Below, piece after piece: positions 7,539 to 15,910 of a stretch of DNA of 16,128 bases. A program made the position numbers and the translations under genes. The stretch is from Chytridium lagenaria (taxonomy: Eukaryota > Chytridiomycota > Chytridiomycetes > Chytridiales > Chytridiaceae): contig JAHLKC010000309.1 of NCBI GenBank assembly GCA_025449115.1, positions 1 through 16,128 of the forward strand. The letters run 5' to 3'. A model generated the notes under the pieces. The model was not told where the DNA came from. It searched no databases and saw nothing but the letters and a program-made list of their open reading frames with translations. Positions within the stretch are counted from its first letter, which is position 1; each line of letters begins with the position of its first letter.

Positions 7539-8041
7539 TGTTGAATACTTGTTGTTCACGGGGCTCAATTAAAACAAAGTTAAACGCACTTTTGCTCGAA
7601 CAACGTTCTTAATTTATTTCAACTCAAAACACGAGTCTTTAAATACTGAAACAAAACGAACAAGTAAAGAGGAAAGACAACACAAAGGTAAACCTATCGG
7701 AGACGCGTACACTCACGCGTTAAACTCTCCACTACAAAGATAAACAAATCAGAGAGCCTTGACGGGAACAAAGGGAATAAAGGCTAGAAGGGAATCCAAT
7801 CACAAACAGGTAGAGTTATAATTAAAGTGGCATAAAGAAAATAAACCAATCAAGGAAGGTAAATCAAAGTGGGAAATTCAAAATGAGTCCAGAATGTAAA
7901 TGAGAAGTCCAGTGGGCGCGTTCGCGCTCAACTCTAACGACGCGTAAATTCCAGAGCACTCTAGTGTTGCGCCCGACGCCGCGGACTAATGGTGCGAGTG
8001 ATCCTGACGCGTCCTCGTGAGTCAAGTGAGGAAACCCAACA
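7539..8041 (-). repeat. Family A 5' LTR, 503 bp
   Basis: On the minus strand it precedes the primer site and gag and so drives transcription. A TATTTAAAG box is at 7637-7645 and an AATAAA signal at 7613-7618. It contains four ACGCGT motifs. It is nearly identical to 2590-3094. Confidence 0.95.
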
Positions 8042-8046
8042 GACAT
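8042..8046. repeat. Target site duplication GACAT, right copy
   Basis: It matches 2585-2589. B1 gag resumes from here in register with B2 (ATCTTACCG...). Confidence 0.95.
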
Positions 8047-8575
8047 CATCTTACCGTTGATACAGGATGAATCCACGGCAAAGGCGACGTGGGATAAAAT
8101 AATTGAGACCTATGAAGAAAGGCTCAGACGAACAGAAACGCGATTAGACGCAAACTCACGAACTTGAAGATGAAAGAAGAAGACGACTTGAAGACTTACA
8201 TCGCGGAGGTCTCGTCAACCATTCAGCAACTGAAGGCAGCGGGGGAAGACACAGCAACCCCGCAACACATTTCCATCCTCTTGACGACCCTCCCTGAAGC
8301 ATATGACATCATCGTCAACCTTCTCGAGAACGAACCTAAAAGCCGAGGCTGACTATGCCTATGTCGTTGGAAAGCTGTTAGATCATGAAACGAAACTGAA
8401 AGAGAGAAAGAAAGAAAATGAAGAGAACGAAGGCGCTCAGGCTCACGCTGCAGGACGCTACAACAACCAACAACAAAGACACCGCGGCGGCGAGGACCGA
8501 GCATGCTACAATTGCGGAAAGAAAGGTCACTTAGCAAGAGACTGCTGGAGCGCGAGAAGATATAACGACAACTGA
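8042..8575 (+). pseudogene. gag: B1 gag, central part and zinc knuckle
   Basis: This is the continuation of the gag cut at 2589. It carries the KEEDDLKTYIAEVSS and LLTTLPEAYDI blocks of the copia Gag and the zinc knuckle CYNCGKKGHLARDC at about 8505-8546. Two lesions are visible. One is a base lost in an A-run at 8118-8120, also present in B2. The other is an extra A near 8338 (CCTAAAAGCC against CCCAAAGCC in B2), which ends the first frame at 8352. After the knuckle a TGA at 8573-8575 ends the second frame. It is non-functional. Confidence 0.87.
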
Positions 8576-8576
8576 A

Positions 8577-8796
8577 ATGAAAGAGACAACGAACCTCAAG
8601 CTCAACCTGCGGCTACTGGAAGAGGCTTTTTCCGTGGAAGAGGACGCGGGGTTTCCGTGGTCGAGGAGGACGCGGGGTTCCGTGGTCGAGGAGGACGCGG
8701 AAGAGGAGGTCGAGGCCGAGGTGGTTGGAATCGTAGACCTAACGCAAACCTGGCAAACCAAAACAACATCAGAACAACAACAACGGAGGAAATCCT
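8577..8796 (+). pseudogene. B1 RGG-box region of gag with tandem duplication
   Basis: This corresponds to the Arg-Gly-rich tail after the zinc knuckle seen in B2 at 13180-13280. In B1 a unit of about 25 bases (around GGTCGAGGAGGACGCGGGGTT) occurs twice in tandem near 8655-8700, and the Gly-Arg frame is broken. An Asn/Gln-rich spacer leads to the protease. Confidence 0.7.
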
Positions 8797-9380
8797 GTGG
8801 TATTCGTTGCAGCAGTACCTACCGTCAACATGAGCTCGGAAGGCGGTCCGCAGACTAGAGACACTAGATGGATGTTAGACTCTGGAGCCACTCACCAAAT
8901 GACGTTCCAGCGCAACATCCTGTCGAACTACTGCTCCATTCAGTGCAACATCGGCACTGCCGACAACAACAGCAATTTTGAATCCCGTGGAGTTGGTGAC
9001 TGTGAAGTGAAGATTAGAAATGGCAAAAGAACCGGAACGTTGATACTCAAGAACGTTTTGTACGTACCAAACATCGGACGGAAACTGATCTCGCTTGGAT
9101 GGCGAGAAAGAAGGATCTTGACATCTTTCCGAAGGATGACGGATATGACCTTAAAACCAAAGAAAGAACGTCAGTGCAAGCACTTGCAACGTTCACCTAC
9201 AGCAGCAAAGAGAACCTCATTTACCTTGATCAAGTCATCGAATTTCAAGCCAAGCACCGCCTCAGCAAGGCCGAGAAGTCTCTGACACCGCACCAATGGC
9301 ACTTGCGGATGGGTCATCTAGGAAAGGAGGGAGTGAAGAAGTTAATGAAGGTAGCGAAGGGGGTCAACATGACGAATTGA
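8797..9380 (+). pseudogene. pol: B1 protease and integrase zinc-binding region
   Basis: The protease motif RWMLDSGATHQ has its Asp codon at 8878-8880. The frame stays correct through GVGDCEVKIRNG and LKNVLYVPNIG, where B2 is frameshifted. A lost G near 9100 (CTTGGATGGC against CTTGGGATGGC) then moves the true frame, which continues as KKDLDIFPKDDGYDL to WHLRMGHLG at about 9298-9324, the His pair of the integrase zinc site. An inserted T gives a TGA at 9378-9380, just before the Cys pair (YLCEGC). Confidence 0.86.
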
Positions 9381-9420
9381 AGAAGACACCTACCTTTGTG
9401 AGGGTTGTGTTGATGGGAAA

Positions 9421-10071
9421 ATGACAAGGACATCATTTCCTGACAAACGCGACGAGTTGAAGGCCAAAGACACTCTTGAGAAAATCCACGTCGATATCGT
9501 TGGACCTATGAAGACCGCGTCAAACGGTGGAGCACGTTACTTTCTTACCATCGTCGATAGCGCAACAAACTACGTTACTGTTTACCTGTGCAAGAAGAAG
9601 AATGAGTCGTTCAAGTACATCAAAAGTTTCAAAGAAGAAGCCGTGAAGAAACTCCTGAAGAACATGGAAGGGAAGATAACGAAAACGAACGAGAAGAATC
9701 AAGGATACCGACAGTTCACTGGATCCTTGATGCATGCGATGATCGGGACAAGACCTGATATAGCATTCGAACTCGGAATGAGTGCTAGATTTCAAGAAAA
9801 CCCTTACCCTGCGCACTGGGATGCGCTTTACCGCACGTGTGGATACTTACAGCAAACGAAGCAGTTGGGAATTCAGTATACTCGAAAGGACAAGCTGGAA
9901 TTGGTGGGATATGCAGACGCCGACATGGGAACTGATCCGGACGATATGAAGTCAACAAGTGGTTTTGTAATCACTTTGAACGGGGGAGCTGTGGTGTGGG
10001 GAACGAAAAAGCAAGCAACGACGGCTCAGTCTACCGCCGAAACTGAATATGTTTCACTTAGTGAAGCATCG
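9421..10071 (+). pseudogene. pol: B1 deletion product: integrase N-terminus fused in frame to RNase H
   Basis: An open frame runs across a large deletion. Residues 1-73 are integrase, including the first catalytic Asp of HVDIVGP (codon 9493-9495). From about 9641-9650 the sequence jumps to the RT/RNase H region (KKLLKNMEG.., GSLMHAMIGTRPD, YADADMG, STAETEYVSLSEAS). The second and third integrase catalytic residues and the whole RT with YVDD are missing. The frame survives by chance because about 1743 bases (a multiple of three, in B2 coordinates 14174-15917) were removed. At about 10071 the RNase H stops before its last Asp motif and the reading runs into antisense B-host up to 10098. Confidence 0.85.
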
Positions 10072-10980
10072 ATCAACTTCACTTCCACCAGAGCTTGACG
10101 AGTCTGTGGAGTAATCCGGTAAGTCTGGGTCATTTTCCACTCTTGAACCTCCCCTTCAAACTTTGATTCTCCCTTCTCTGCTTCCGCCACCATTACTCCC
10201 TTGTGAAAAATCACTGACTTGCTTCTAGCCATCTTATTCGTTTGCAAATCCCAAAGGCGATAGCCCAGCGGTTCATACCCCACGAGAGCACAGCGTCGTG
10301 CATTAAAGTCTCCCTTCTTTCGTTGTTGTTTGGGTATCAAGACGACCGCCAGGCAACCCCATCCACGAAGTCTTGACAAGTCAGGTTTCAATCCAGCAAA
10401 TCTCTCAAGCGGCGTTGCATCTTGTTCGTTCGTTCGGGTTGGTGATCAGTTAATGAGCCAAGCTGCAGCCATCACGGCTTCACCCCAAAAACGCGTTCTA
10501 GTTTTGATGAGCTTAACATGCTTTCAAACCTCTCGTTCAAGGTCCTATTCATTCGTTCAGCAACACCGTTCTGTTGCGGTGTGTACGGCATGGTGAAGGT
10601 AAGACGAATCCCATGCTCTAGACACCAGTCCTTTATTTGTTTGTTGTTGAATTCGCCGCCGTTGTCTACCACTACTTCAATGAGCTTGCTTTTGATTTTC
10701 TTCTCGGCTTCTTCTTTAAACTTTTGATGTACTTGAACGACTCATTCTTCTTCTTGCACAGGTAAACAGTAGCGTAGCTTGTCGCGCTATTGACAATCGT
10801 AAGGAAGTAACGTGTGCCACCATTTGACGCGGTCTTCATAGGTCCGACGATATCAACATGAATTTTCTCAAGAGTGTCTTTGGCCTTCAACTCGTCGCGT
10901 TTGTCAGGAAATGATGTCCTTGTCATTTTCCCATCAACACATCCCTCACAAAGATATGTGTCTTCTTCATTCGTCATGTT
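10072..10980 (-). pseudogene. pol: B-host integrase core, C-terminal region and linker
   Basis: On the minus strand this carries integrase with HVDIVGP at about 10850, DNGGEF at about 10660 and TPQQNGVAERMNR at about 10560, so all three catalytic positions are recognisable. The C-terminal blocks GWGCLAVV and ALVGYEPLGYRLWD (about 10270-10370) and the linker VQEWK (about 10140) follow. The frames break near 10735, near 10500 (FWGEAV damaged) and near 10440. The left end meets B1 at about 10072, at a linker position about 130 bp short of where B-host resumes at 1834. It is non-functional. Confidence 0.86.
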
Positions 10981-11520
10981 GATCCTTCGCTACTTTCATT
11001 AACTTCTTCACTCCCTTCTTTCCTAGGTGACCCATCCGCAAGTGCCATTGGTGCGGTGTCAGAGACTTCTCGGCCTTTGCTGAGGCGGTGCTTGGCTTGA
11101 ATTCGATGACTTGATCAAGGTAAATGAGGTTCTCTTTGCTGCTGTAGGTGAACGTTGCAAGTGCTTGCACTGACGGTTCTTTCTTTGGTTTAAGGTCATA
11201 TCCGTCATCCTTCGGAAAGATGTCAAGATCCTTCTTTCTCGCCATCCCAAGCGAGCAGGTTCCGTCCTGGTACGTACAAAACGTTCTTGAGTATCAACGT
11301 TCCGGTTCTTTGCCATTTCTAATCTTCACTTCACAGTCAAACTCCACCAAAATTGCTGTTGTTGTCGGCAGCCGATGTTGCACTGAATGGAGCAGTAGTT
11401 CGACAGGATGTTGCGCTGGAACGTCATTTGGTGAGTGGCTCCAGAGTCTAACATCCATCTAGTGTCTCTAGTCTGCGACCGCCTTCCGAGCTCATGTTGA
11501 CGGTAGGTACTGCTGCAACG
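10967..11520 (-). pseudogene. pol: B-host protease and integrase zinc-binding region
   Basis: On the minus strand it carries the protease region (WMLDSGATHQMTF at about 11420-11460), then KKDLDIFPKDDGYDL, FTYSSKENLIYL and WHLRMGHLG (about 11030-11055). The Cys pair (YLCEGCVDG) is near 10940, in the neighbouring frame. Several frameshifts are present, for example around 11310-11345 and 11255. The order and content match B2 13400-13950. Confidence 0.83.
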
Positions 11521-11874
11521 AATACCACAGGATTTCCTCCGTTGTTGTTGTTCTGATTGTTGTTTTGGTTTGCCAGGTTTGCGTTAGGTCTACGATTCCA
11601 ACCATCGCGTCCTCCTCGACCACGGAAACCCCGCGGCCTCTTCCACGGAAAAGCCTCTCCTGCAGCCGCAGGTTGAACTGAGGTTCGTTATCTCTTTCGT
11701 TTCTGTGTCGTTATTTCTTCTCGCGCTCCAGCAGTCTCTTGCTAAGTGACCTCTCTTTCCGCAATTGTAGCATTCTCGGTCCGCGCCGCCGCGGTGTCTT
11801 TGTTGTTGGTTGTTGTAGCGTCCTGCAGCATGAGCCTGGGCGCCTTCGTTCTCATTTTCCTTCTTTCTCTCTTT
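11521..11874 (-). pseudogene. gag: B-host gag: zinc knuckle and damaged RGG tail
   Basis: On the minus strand, the frame covers the KERKKEN block, the spacer GAQAHAAGRYNNQQQ and the zinc knuckle CYNCGKRGHLARDC (about 11733-11774). It then shifts out of the Gly-Arg frame, and the RGG tail is shortened compared with B2. It ends exactly at the B2 5' LTR (11875), so the N-terminal gag of B-host is expected beyond the far end of B2, outside the window. Confidence 0.82.
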
Positions 11875-12262
11875 TGTTGGTTTATTCATCTTTCTATTTT
11901 GTTTCACTCACCCACATTCGTTATTTTGTCTAAGTTATTTTTCCCCGGAACCTATTTGTTTGCGCGTTATTTAAGTTTTGAGTTGATCAGTTGTATCGAG
12001 CTCCTCATTCCATTTGAGGATGCGTTAATCCCTTAACTTTATTATTATGTTTAGTTTTATGATACGTAATTTGGAGGATTTACGGATCATGAGTTCTGAT
12101 GTAAATCCCCACCCTCTACATGTATTGCGAGAAGGAGTTAACATTAATATATGGAAGTTCAGTAGTAATCACCTCCTGTCACCCCTGGAGACTCCGTCAT
12201 CGTTTAATTCTCTTTATTAATTAATTATAATTTATTTACAATTGAGCCCCGTAACCCCTACA
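11875..12262 (+). repeat. B2 5' LTR (family B), 388 bp
   Basis: It starts TGTTGGTTTATTC and ends CCCCTACA. The left edge is where B-host gag (..CTCTCTTT on the plus strand) stops, and the right edge is two bases before the primer site. It is colinear with 1835-2232, with many small differences. A possible TATA element is at 12145-12152. It has no gene content. Confidence 0.9.
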
Positions 12263-12264
12263 AG

Positions 12265-12282
12265 TGGTAGCACTTCACCTGG
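12265..12282 (+). other. Primer-binding site of B2
   Basis: It is identical to the B1 primer site (TGGTAGCACTTCACCTGG) and has the same two-base gap to the LTR. The leader up to the gag ATG at 12376 is purine-rich. Confidence 0.7.
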
Positions 12283-12375
12283 TTGGAAGGAGGAGTGAAT
12301 CGATCCATTTGAGGGCCGAAGAGTAAAAAAAAAGCGTTTATCCCAAGAAAGAAAGCAAGCTGTCAACACGAGAAG

Positions 12376-12732
12376 ATGACGAAAGAGAACGACGACAAAC
12401 CGGTGATGTTTGATGGGACACAGTTCCACATCTGGAAGTACCGCATGATCGGGTACTTGAAAGGCAAAGGCCTTTGGAAGATCGTCGAGAAGGGCTGGAC
12501 GCCCTATGCAGTCGTTGACACGCCTACAAATGCCGAAAAGAAGACTAGGTTAGAAGAAGAAGACCTGGACATGAAAGCAAAAGCAAGAATCGAATCAAGA
12601 GTTCACGACATCATCTTACCGTTGATACAGGATGAATCCACGGCAAAGGCGACGTGGGATAAAATAATCGAGACCTATGAAGAAAGGCTCAGACGAACAG
12701 AAACGCGATTAGACGCAAACTCACGAACTTGA
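12376..12732 (+). pseudogene. gag: B2 gag, N-terminal frame
   Basis: The ATG at 12376 opens a 118-codon frame with the FDGTQFHIWKYRM, GLWKIVEKGWTPYA and KATWDKIIETYE blocks of the copia Gag. True homology ends near codon 103. From 12681 the sequence matching family A Gag (QTNRNA..RRKLTNLKM) is in the next frame, so a one-base loss in an A-run at 12683-12685 breaks the gene, and the last 15 or so codons are out of frame. B1 has the same change at 8118-8120. The remainder of gag follows in the frame that contains 12729-13550. Confidence 0.85.
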
Positions 12733-13550
12733 AGATGAAAGAAGAAGACGACTTAAAGACTTACATCGCGGAGGTCTCGTCAACCATTCAGCAACTGAAG
12801 GCAGCGGGGGAAGACACGGCAACCCCGCAACACATCTCCATCCTCTTGACGACCCTCCCGGAAGCATACGACATCATAGTCAATCTCCTCGAGAACGAAC
12901 CCAAAGCCGAGGCTGACTATGCCTATGTCGTTGGAAAGCTGTTAGATCATGAAACGAAACTGAAAGAGAGAAAGAAAGAAAATGAAGAGAACGAAGGCGC
13001 TCAGGCTCACGCTGCGGGACGCTACAATAATCAACAACAAAGACACCGCGGCGGCGAGGACCGAGAATGCTACAATTGCGGAAAGAAAGGCCACTTAGCA
13101 AGAGACTGTTGGAGCGCGAGAAGAAATAACGACAACAGAAATGAAAGAGACAACGAACCCCAAGCTCAACCTGCGGCTGCAGGAAGAGGCTTTTACCGTG
13201 GAAGAGGTCGCGGTGGTTTCCGTGGTCGAGGAGGACGTGGAAGAGGAGGTCGAGGCCGAGGTGGTTGGAATCGAGGACCTAATGCAAACCTGGCAAACCA
13301 AAACAACAATCAGAACAACAACAACGGAGGAAATCCTGTGGTATTCGTTGCAGCAGTACCTACCGTCAACATGAGCTCGGAAGGCGGTCCGCAGACTAGA
13401 GACACCAGATGGATGTTAGACTCTGGAGCCACTCACCACATGACGTTCCAGCGCAACATCCTGTCGAACTACCGCTCCATCCAGTGCAACATCAGCACTG
13501 CCGACAACAACAGCAACTTGAATCCCGTGGAGTTGGTGACTGTGAAGTGA
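12681..13550 (+). CDS. gag-pol: B2 Gag C-terminal half, zinc knuckle, RGG box and protease start
   Basis: The frame is open from 12681 (no natural start codon, because gag is frameshifted upstream) to TGA at 13548-13550. It contains the LLTTLPEAYDI block, a charged Lys/Glu stretch, and the zinc knuckle CYNCGKKGHLARDC at 13068-13109. An RGG box follows (about 13185-13285, repeated GRGG/FRGRGG), then an Asn/Gln-rich spacer and the protease motif WMLDSGATHH with Asp codon 13419-13421. The RGG box after a CCHC knuckle suggests an extra RNA-binding surface of the nucleocapsid part. The frame is lost at about 13520 by a one-base deletion in a T-run relative to B1. Confidence 0.85.
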   Translation, partial: RKAQTNRNAIRRKLTNLKMKEEDDLKTYIAEVSSTIQQLKAAGEDTATPQHISILLTTLPEAYDIIVNLLENEPKAEADYAYVVGKLLDHETKLKERKKENEENEGAQAHAAGRYNNQQQRHRGGEDRECYNCGKKGHLARDCWSARRNNDNRNERDNEPQAQPAAAGRGFYRGRGRGGFRGRGGRGRGGRGRGGWNRGPNANLANQNNNQNNNNGGNPVVFVAAVPTVNMSSEGGPQTRDTRWMLDSGATHHMTFQRNILSNYRSIQCNISTADNNSNLNPVELVTVK

Positions 13551-14760
13551 AGATTAGAAACGGCGAAAGAACAGGAACGTTAATACTCAAGAACGTCGTA
13601 CCAAACATCGGACGGAACCTGATCTCGCTTGGGATGGCGAGAAAGAAGGATCTTGACATATTCCCGAAGGACGACGGATACGACCTTAAACCAAAGAAAG
13701 AACCGTCAGCACAAGCACTTGCAACGTTCACCTACAGCAGCAAAGAGAATCTTATTTACCTTGATCAAGTCATCGAATTTAAGCCAAGCACTTCTTCAGC
13801 AAAAGTCGAGAAGACTCTGACACCGCACCAGTGGCACTTGCGTATGGGTCATCTAGGAAAGAAGGGAGTGAAGAAGTTAATGAAGGTAGCGAAGGGAGTC
13901 AAGATGACGAATGAAGACGACACTTACCTGTGTGAGGGTTGTGTTGATGGGAAAATGACAAGGACATCATTTCCTGACAAACCCGACGAGTTGAAAGCCA
14001 AGGAGCCTCTCGAGAAAATCCACGTCGATATCGTTGGACCTATGAAGACCGCGTCAAATGGTGGCGCACGTTACTTCCTCACCATCGTCGACAGCGCGAC
14101 AAACTACGTTACCGTTTACCTGTGCAAGAAGAAGAATGAGTCATTCAAGTACATCAAAAGTTTTAAAGAAGAAGCCGAGAAGAAAATCAAAAGGAAGCTC
14201 ATTGAAGTAGTTGCAGACAACGGCGGCGAATTCAACAACAAACAGATGAAGGATTGGTGTTTAGAGCATGGGATTCGACTTACTTTCACCATGCCGTACA
14301 CGCCGCAACAGAACGGTGTTGCCGAACGGATGAACAGGACCTTGAACGAGAGGTCTAAAAGTATGTTAAGCTCTTCAAAACTAGAAACGCGTTTTTGGGG
14401 TGAAGCCGTGATGGCTGCAGCTTACCTCATTAACCGATCGCCAACTCGAACGAATGAACAAGATGCAACGCCGCTTGAGAGATTCGCTGGAGTAAAACCT
14501 GACTTGTCTAGACTCCGTGGTTGGGGTTGCCTGGCACTCGTATTGATACCCAAGCAGCAACGTAAGAAGGGAGATTTCAACGCACGACGGTGTGCTCTCG
14601 TGGGGTATGAACCGCTGGGTTATCGCCTTTGGGATTTGCAAACAAATAAGTTGGTTAGAAGCAAGTCAGTGATTTTTAACGAGGGAGTAATGGCGGCAGA
14701 ATCAGAGAAGGGAGAATCAAAGTTTGAAGGGGAGGTTCAAGAATGGAAAAAACGACCTAG
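13520..14760 (+). CDS. pol: B2 protease C-terminus and integrase
   Basis: The true coding part runs from about 13520 (ESRGVGDCEVKIRNG) within an open frame at 13409-14803. The zinc site is WHLRMGH with YLCEGC (about 13830-13945). The catalytic triad is D (14027-14029), D (14216-14218) and E (14324-14326); the second pair is 35 residues apart as in all DD35E integrases. FWGEAVMAAAY and ALVGYEPLGYRLWD follow. A six-base deletion shortens LKNVLYVPNIG to LKNVVPNIG. Near 14750, an A6 run moves the frame, so the last codons to the TAG at 14803 are spurious. The integrase core looks complete. Confidence 0.88.
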
Positions 14761-15905
14761 ACTTACCGGATTACTCTACAGACTCGTCAAGCTCTGGTGG
14801 TAGTGAAGTTGACACGGCGATTAATGACGAAGAGTCTGATGACGAAGATGATAATGTTAGTTATCATACACCCGATCGCGACGACGATGAAGATGAAGAA
14901 AGAGAGGAACCTCACTCACCTACGGTTCGTCGATCTGGTGGAAGAAGAGTTCCAAACTTCCGTGAAGACCTGGATGAGCCATACGAAACATCCCTTCGAA
15001 GGTCATCACGGAACAAGAAGAAGCCTGGAGAATTTTGGACGGTTAGACCATCAGCAAACACGGCATCGTTAGAAGATGACGACGAACAAAAGACCTACCA
15101 GGAAGCGATGGGTAGGAAGGAGAAGGACGAGTGGAGGAAAGCGATGGAGGAGGAAATGAAAAGTTTAGTTGAGATGGGAACATGGAGGTTGGTTCCCCGA
15201 CCTAAAGGAAGAAAGATTATTAAATCAGGGTGGGTGTACAAAACAAAGCGAGATGAGTTGGGAAATCTCGATAAACGAAAAGCGAGATTTGTTGCTAAAG
15301 GTTACTCGCAAAAACAAGGAATCGACTATGACGAGAAATTCGCACCCGTAATCAAGCAAGCGACGTTGAGAGTGATGCTTGCGGTTGCTTGTCAAGAAAA
15401 CATGGAGATTCGACAATACGACGTCAAGACCGCGTTCTTGAATGGGAAGTTGGAAGATCATGAGATATATATTGAACAGCCTGAAGGATTCGTCGTTGAA
15501 GGGAAAGAAGACTGGGTGTGCCAATGCATGAAGAGCCTCTACGGACTCGTACAAGCACCATTGTGTTTCAACACCGACTTAAACACGTTCCAAGTCGACG
15601 AGGAGAAGTTTACTCGCTCAGCGGCGGATCCGTGTCTTTATTACAAGCGAAACGGCAAGGACCTCACCTTGAAGGGGGTCTACGTCGATGATATCATAGA
15701 GGCGTCGACGAGCAAGGAGGAACTAGACCGATCAGAAAAACGATTCATGAGACGTTACCGAGGTACAAGAGCTCCAAGTTTTCGATACGTCCTGGGGTGG
15801 CAATGTCGCTATGATCGTGTAAAAGGGAAGATTGTGGTGTTCCAGCAGAGATACATCGAAACGATGGGTCAAAAGCTGGAATTACCGAAAACTCTTTTAC
15901 ACTAT
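14752..15905 (+). CDS. pol: B2 linker and reverse transcriptase
   Basis: This frame (open 14724-15923) begins in-register after the A6 run. It opens with an acidic, Ser/Asp/Glu-rich linker (about 14760-14930) and a basic segment (SLRRSSRNKKKPG). The copia RT domain follows: TWRLVPRPKG, ARFVAKGYSQ, IRQYDVKTAFLNG, QPEGFVVEGKEDWVC, LYGLVQAP and YVDD at 15681-15692. RT is complete to GWQCRYD and FQQRYIETM. A frameshift near 15880-15905 then separates it from the connection/RNase H part, and the frame stops at TGA 15921-15923. All recognisable RT motifs are intact. Confidence 0.9.
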
Positions 15906-15910
15906 ACCCA

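Larger units (their letters stand above)
2590..8041 (-). mobile_element. Complete family A Ty1/copia retrotransposon, 5452 bp
   Basis: It is bounded by two LTRs (2590-3094 and 7539-8041), starts and ends with TGTTG/CAACA, and is flanked by the perfect 5-bp repeat GACAT. On the minus strand the order is 5' LTR, primer site, gag, protease, integrase, reverse transcriptase, RNase H, polypurine tract, 3' LTR. Integrase before RT marks it as Ty1/copia rather than gypsy. The LTRs differ by about five substitutions and three short indels (about 98-99% identity), so the insertion is fairly young. It is nested in the gag of B1. Pol contains several small indels, so this copy probably cannot move on its own. 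Confidence 0.96.
1835..10071 (+). mobile_element. B1: family B copia element, disrupted and 3'-truncated
   Basis: It begins with a 5' LTR at 1835-2232, then primer site, leader and the gag start. It is interrupted at 2589/8042 by family A, and continues with gag, protease, the first part of integrase and part of RNase H. Relative to B2, about 1.74 kb (most of integrase and all of RT) is deleted at about 9640-9650. The element stops within RNase H at about 10071, where sequence switches to B-host on the opposite strand, so the 3' LTR is gone. Its 5' flank is TCTTC (1830-1834); the matching target duplication would have been at the lost 3' end. Confidence 0.82.
976..11874 (-). mobile_element. 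B-host: fragmented family B copia element, split by B1 and bordered by B2
   Basis: Two minus-strand segments, 976-1834 and about 10072-11874, are parts of one Gag-Pol in the same order and orientation: zinc knuckle, protease, integrase and linker on the right, reverse transcriptase on the left. They are colinear with B2, with only about 130 bp missing between them (B2 positions about 14813-14940). This makes them halves of a single element into which B1 (1835 to about 10071) inserted. The left end is cut within RT by the lone family A LTR. The right end is cut within gag by the B2 5' LTR. No LTR of this copy is in the window. Confidence 0.8.

Noticed and set aside
8655..8710. Short direct repeats as a CRISPR array or minisatellite
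   Set aside because: They contain only two adjacent copies with no spacers, and they code for Gly-Arg repeats in the related B2 copy.
8531..8761. Minus-strand Ser/Thr-rich frames opposite the RGG region (also 13095-13301)
   Set aside because: They are the antisense of Gly-Arg repeats, which gives low-complexity Ser/Thr stretches by necessity.
12679..12732. Programmed ribosomal frameshift as the main explanation for the B gag break
   Set aside because: There is no canonical slippery heptamer, and the position is inside the capsid domain rather than at a gag/pol border; it is kept only as an alternative in the findings.
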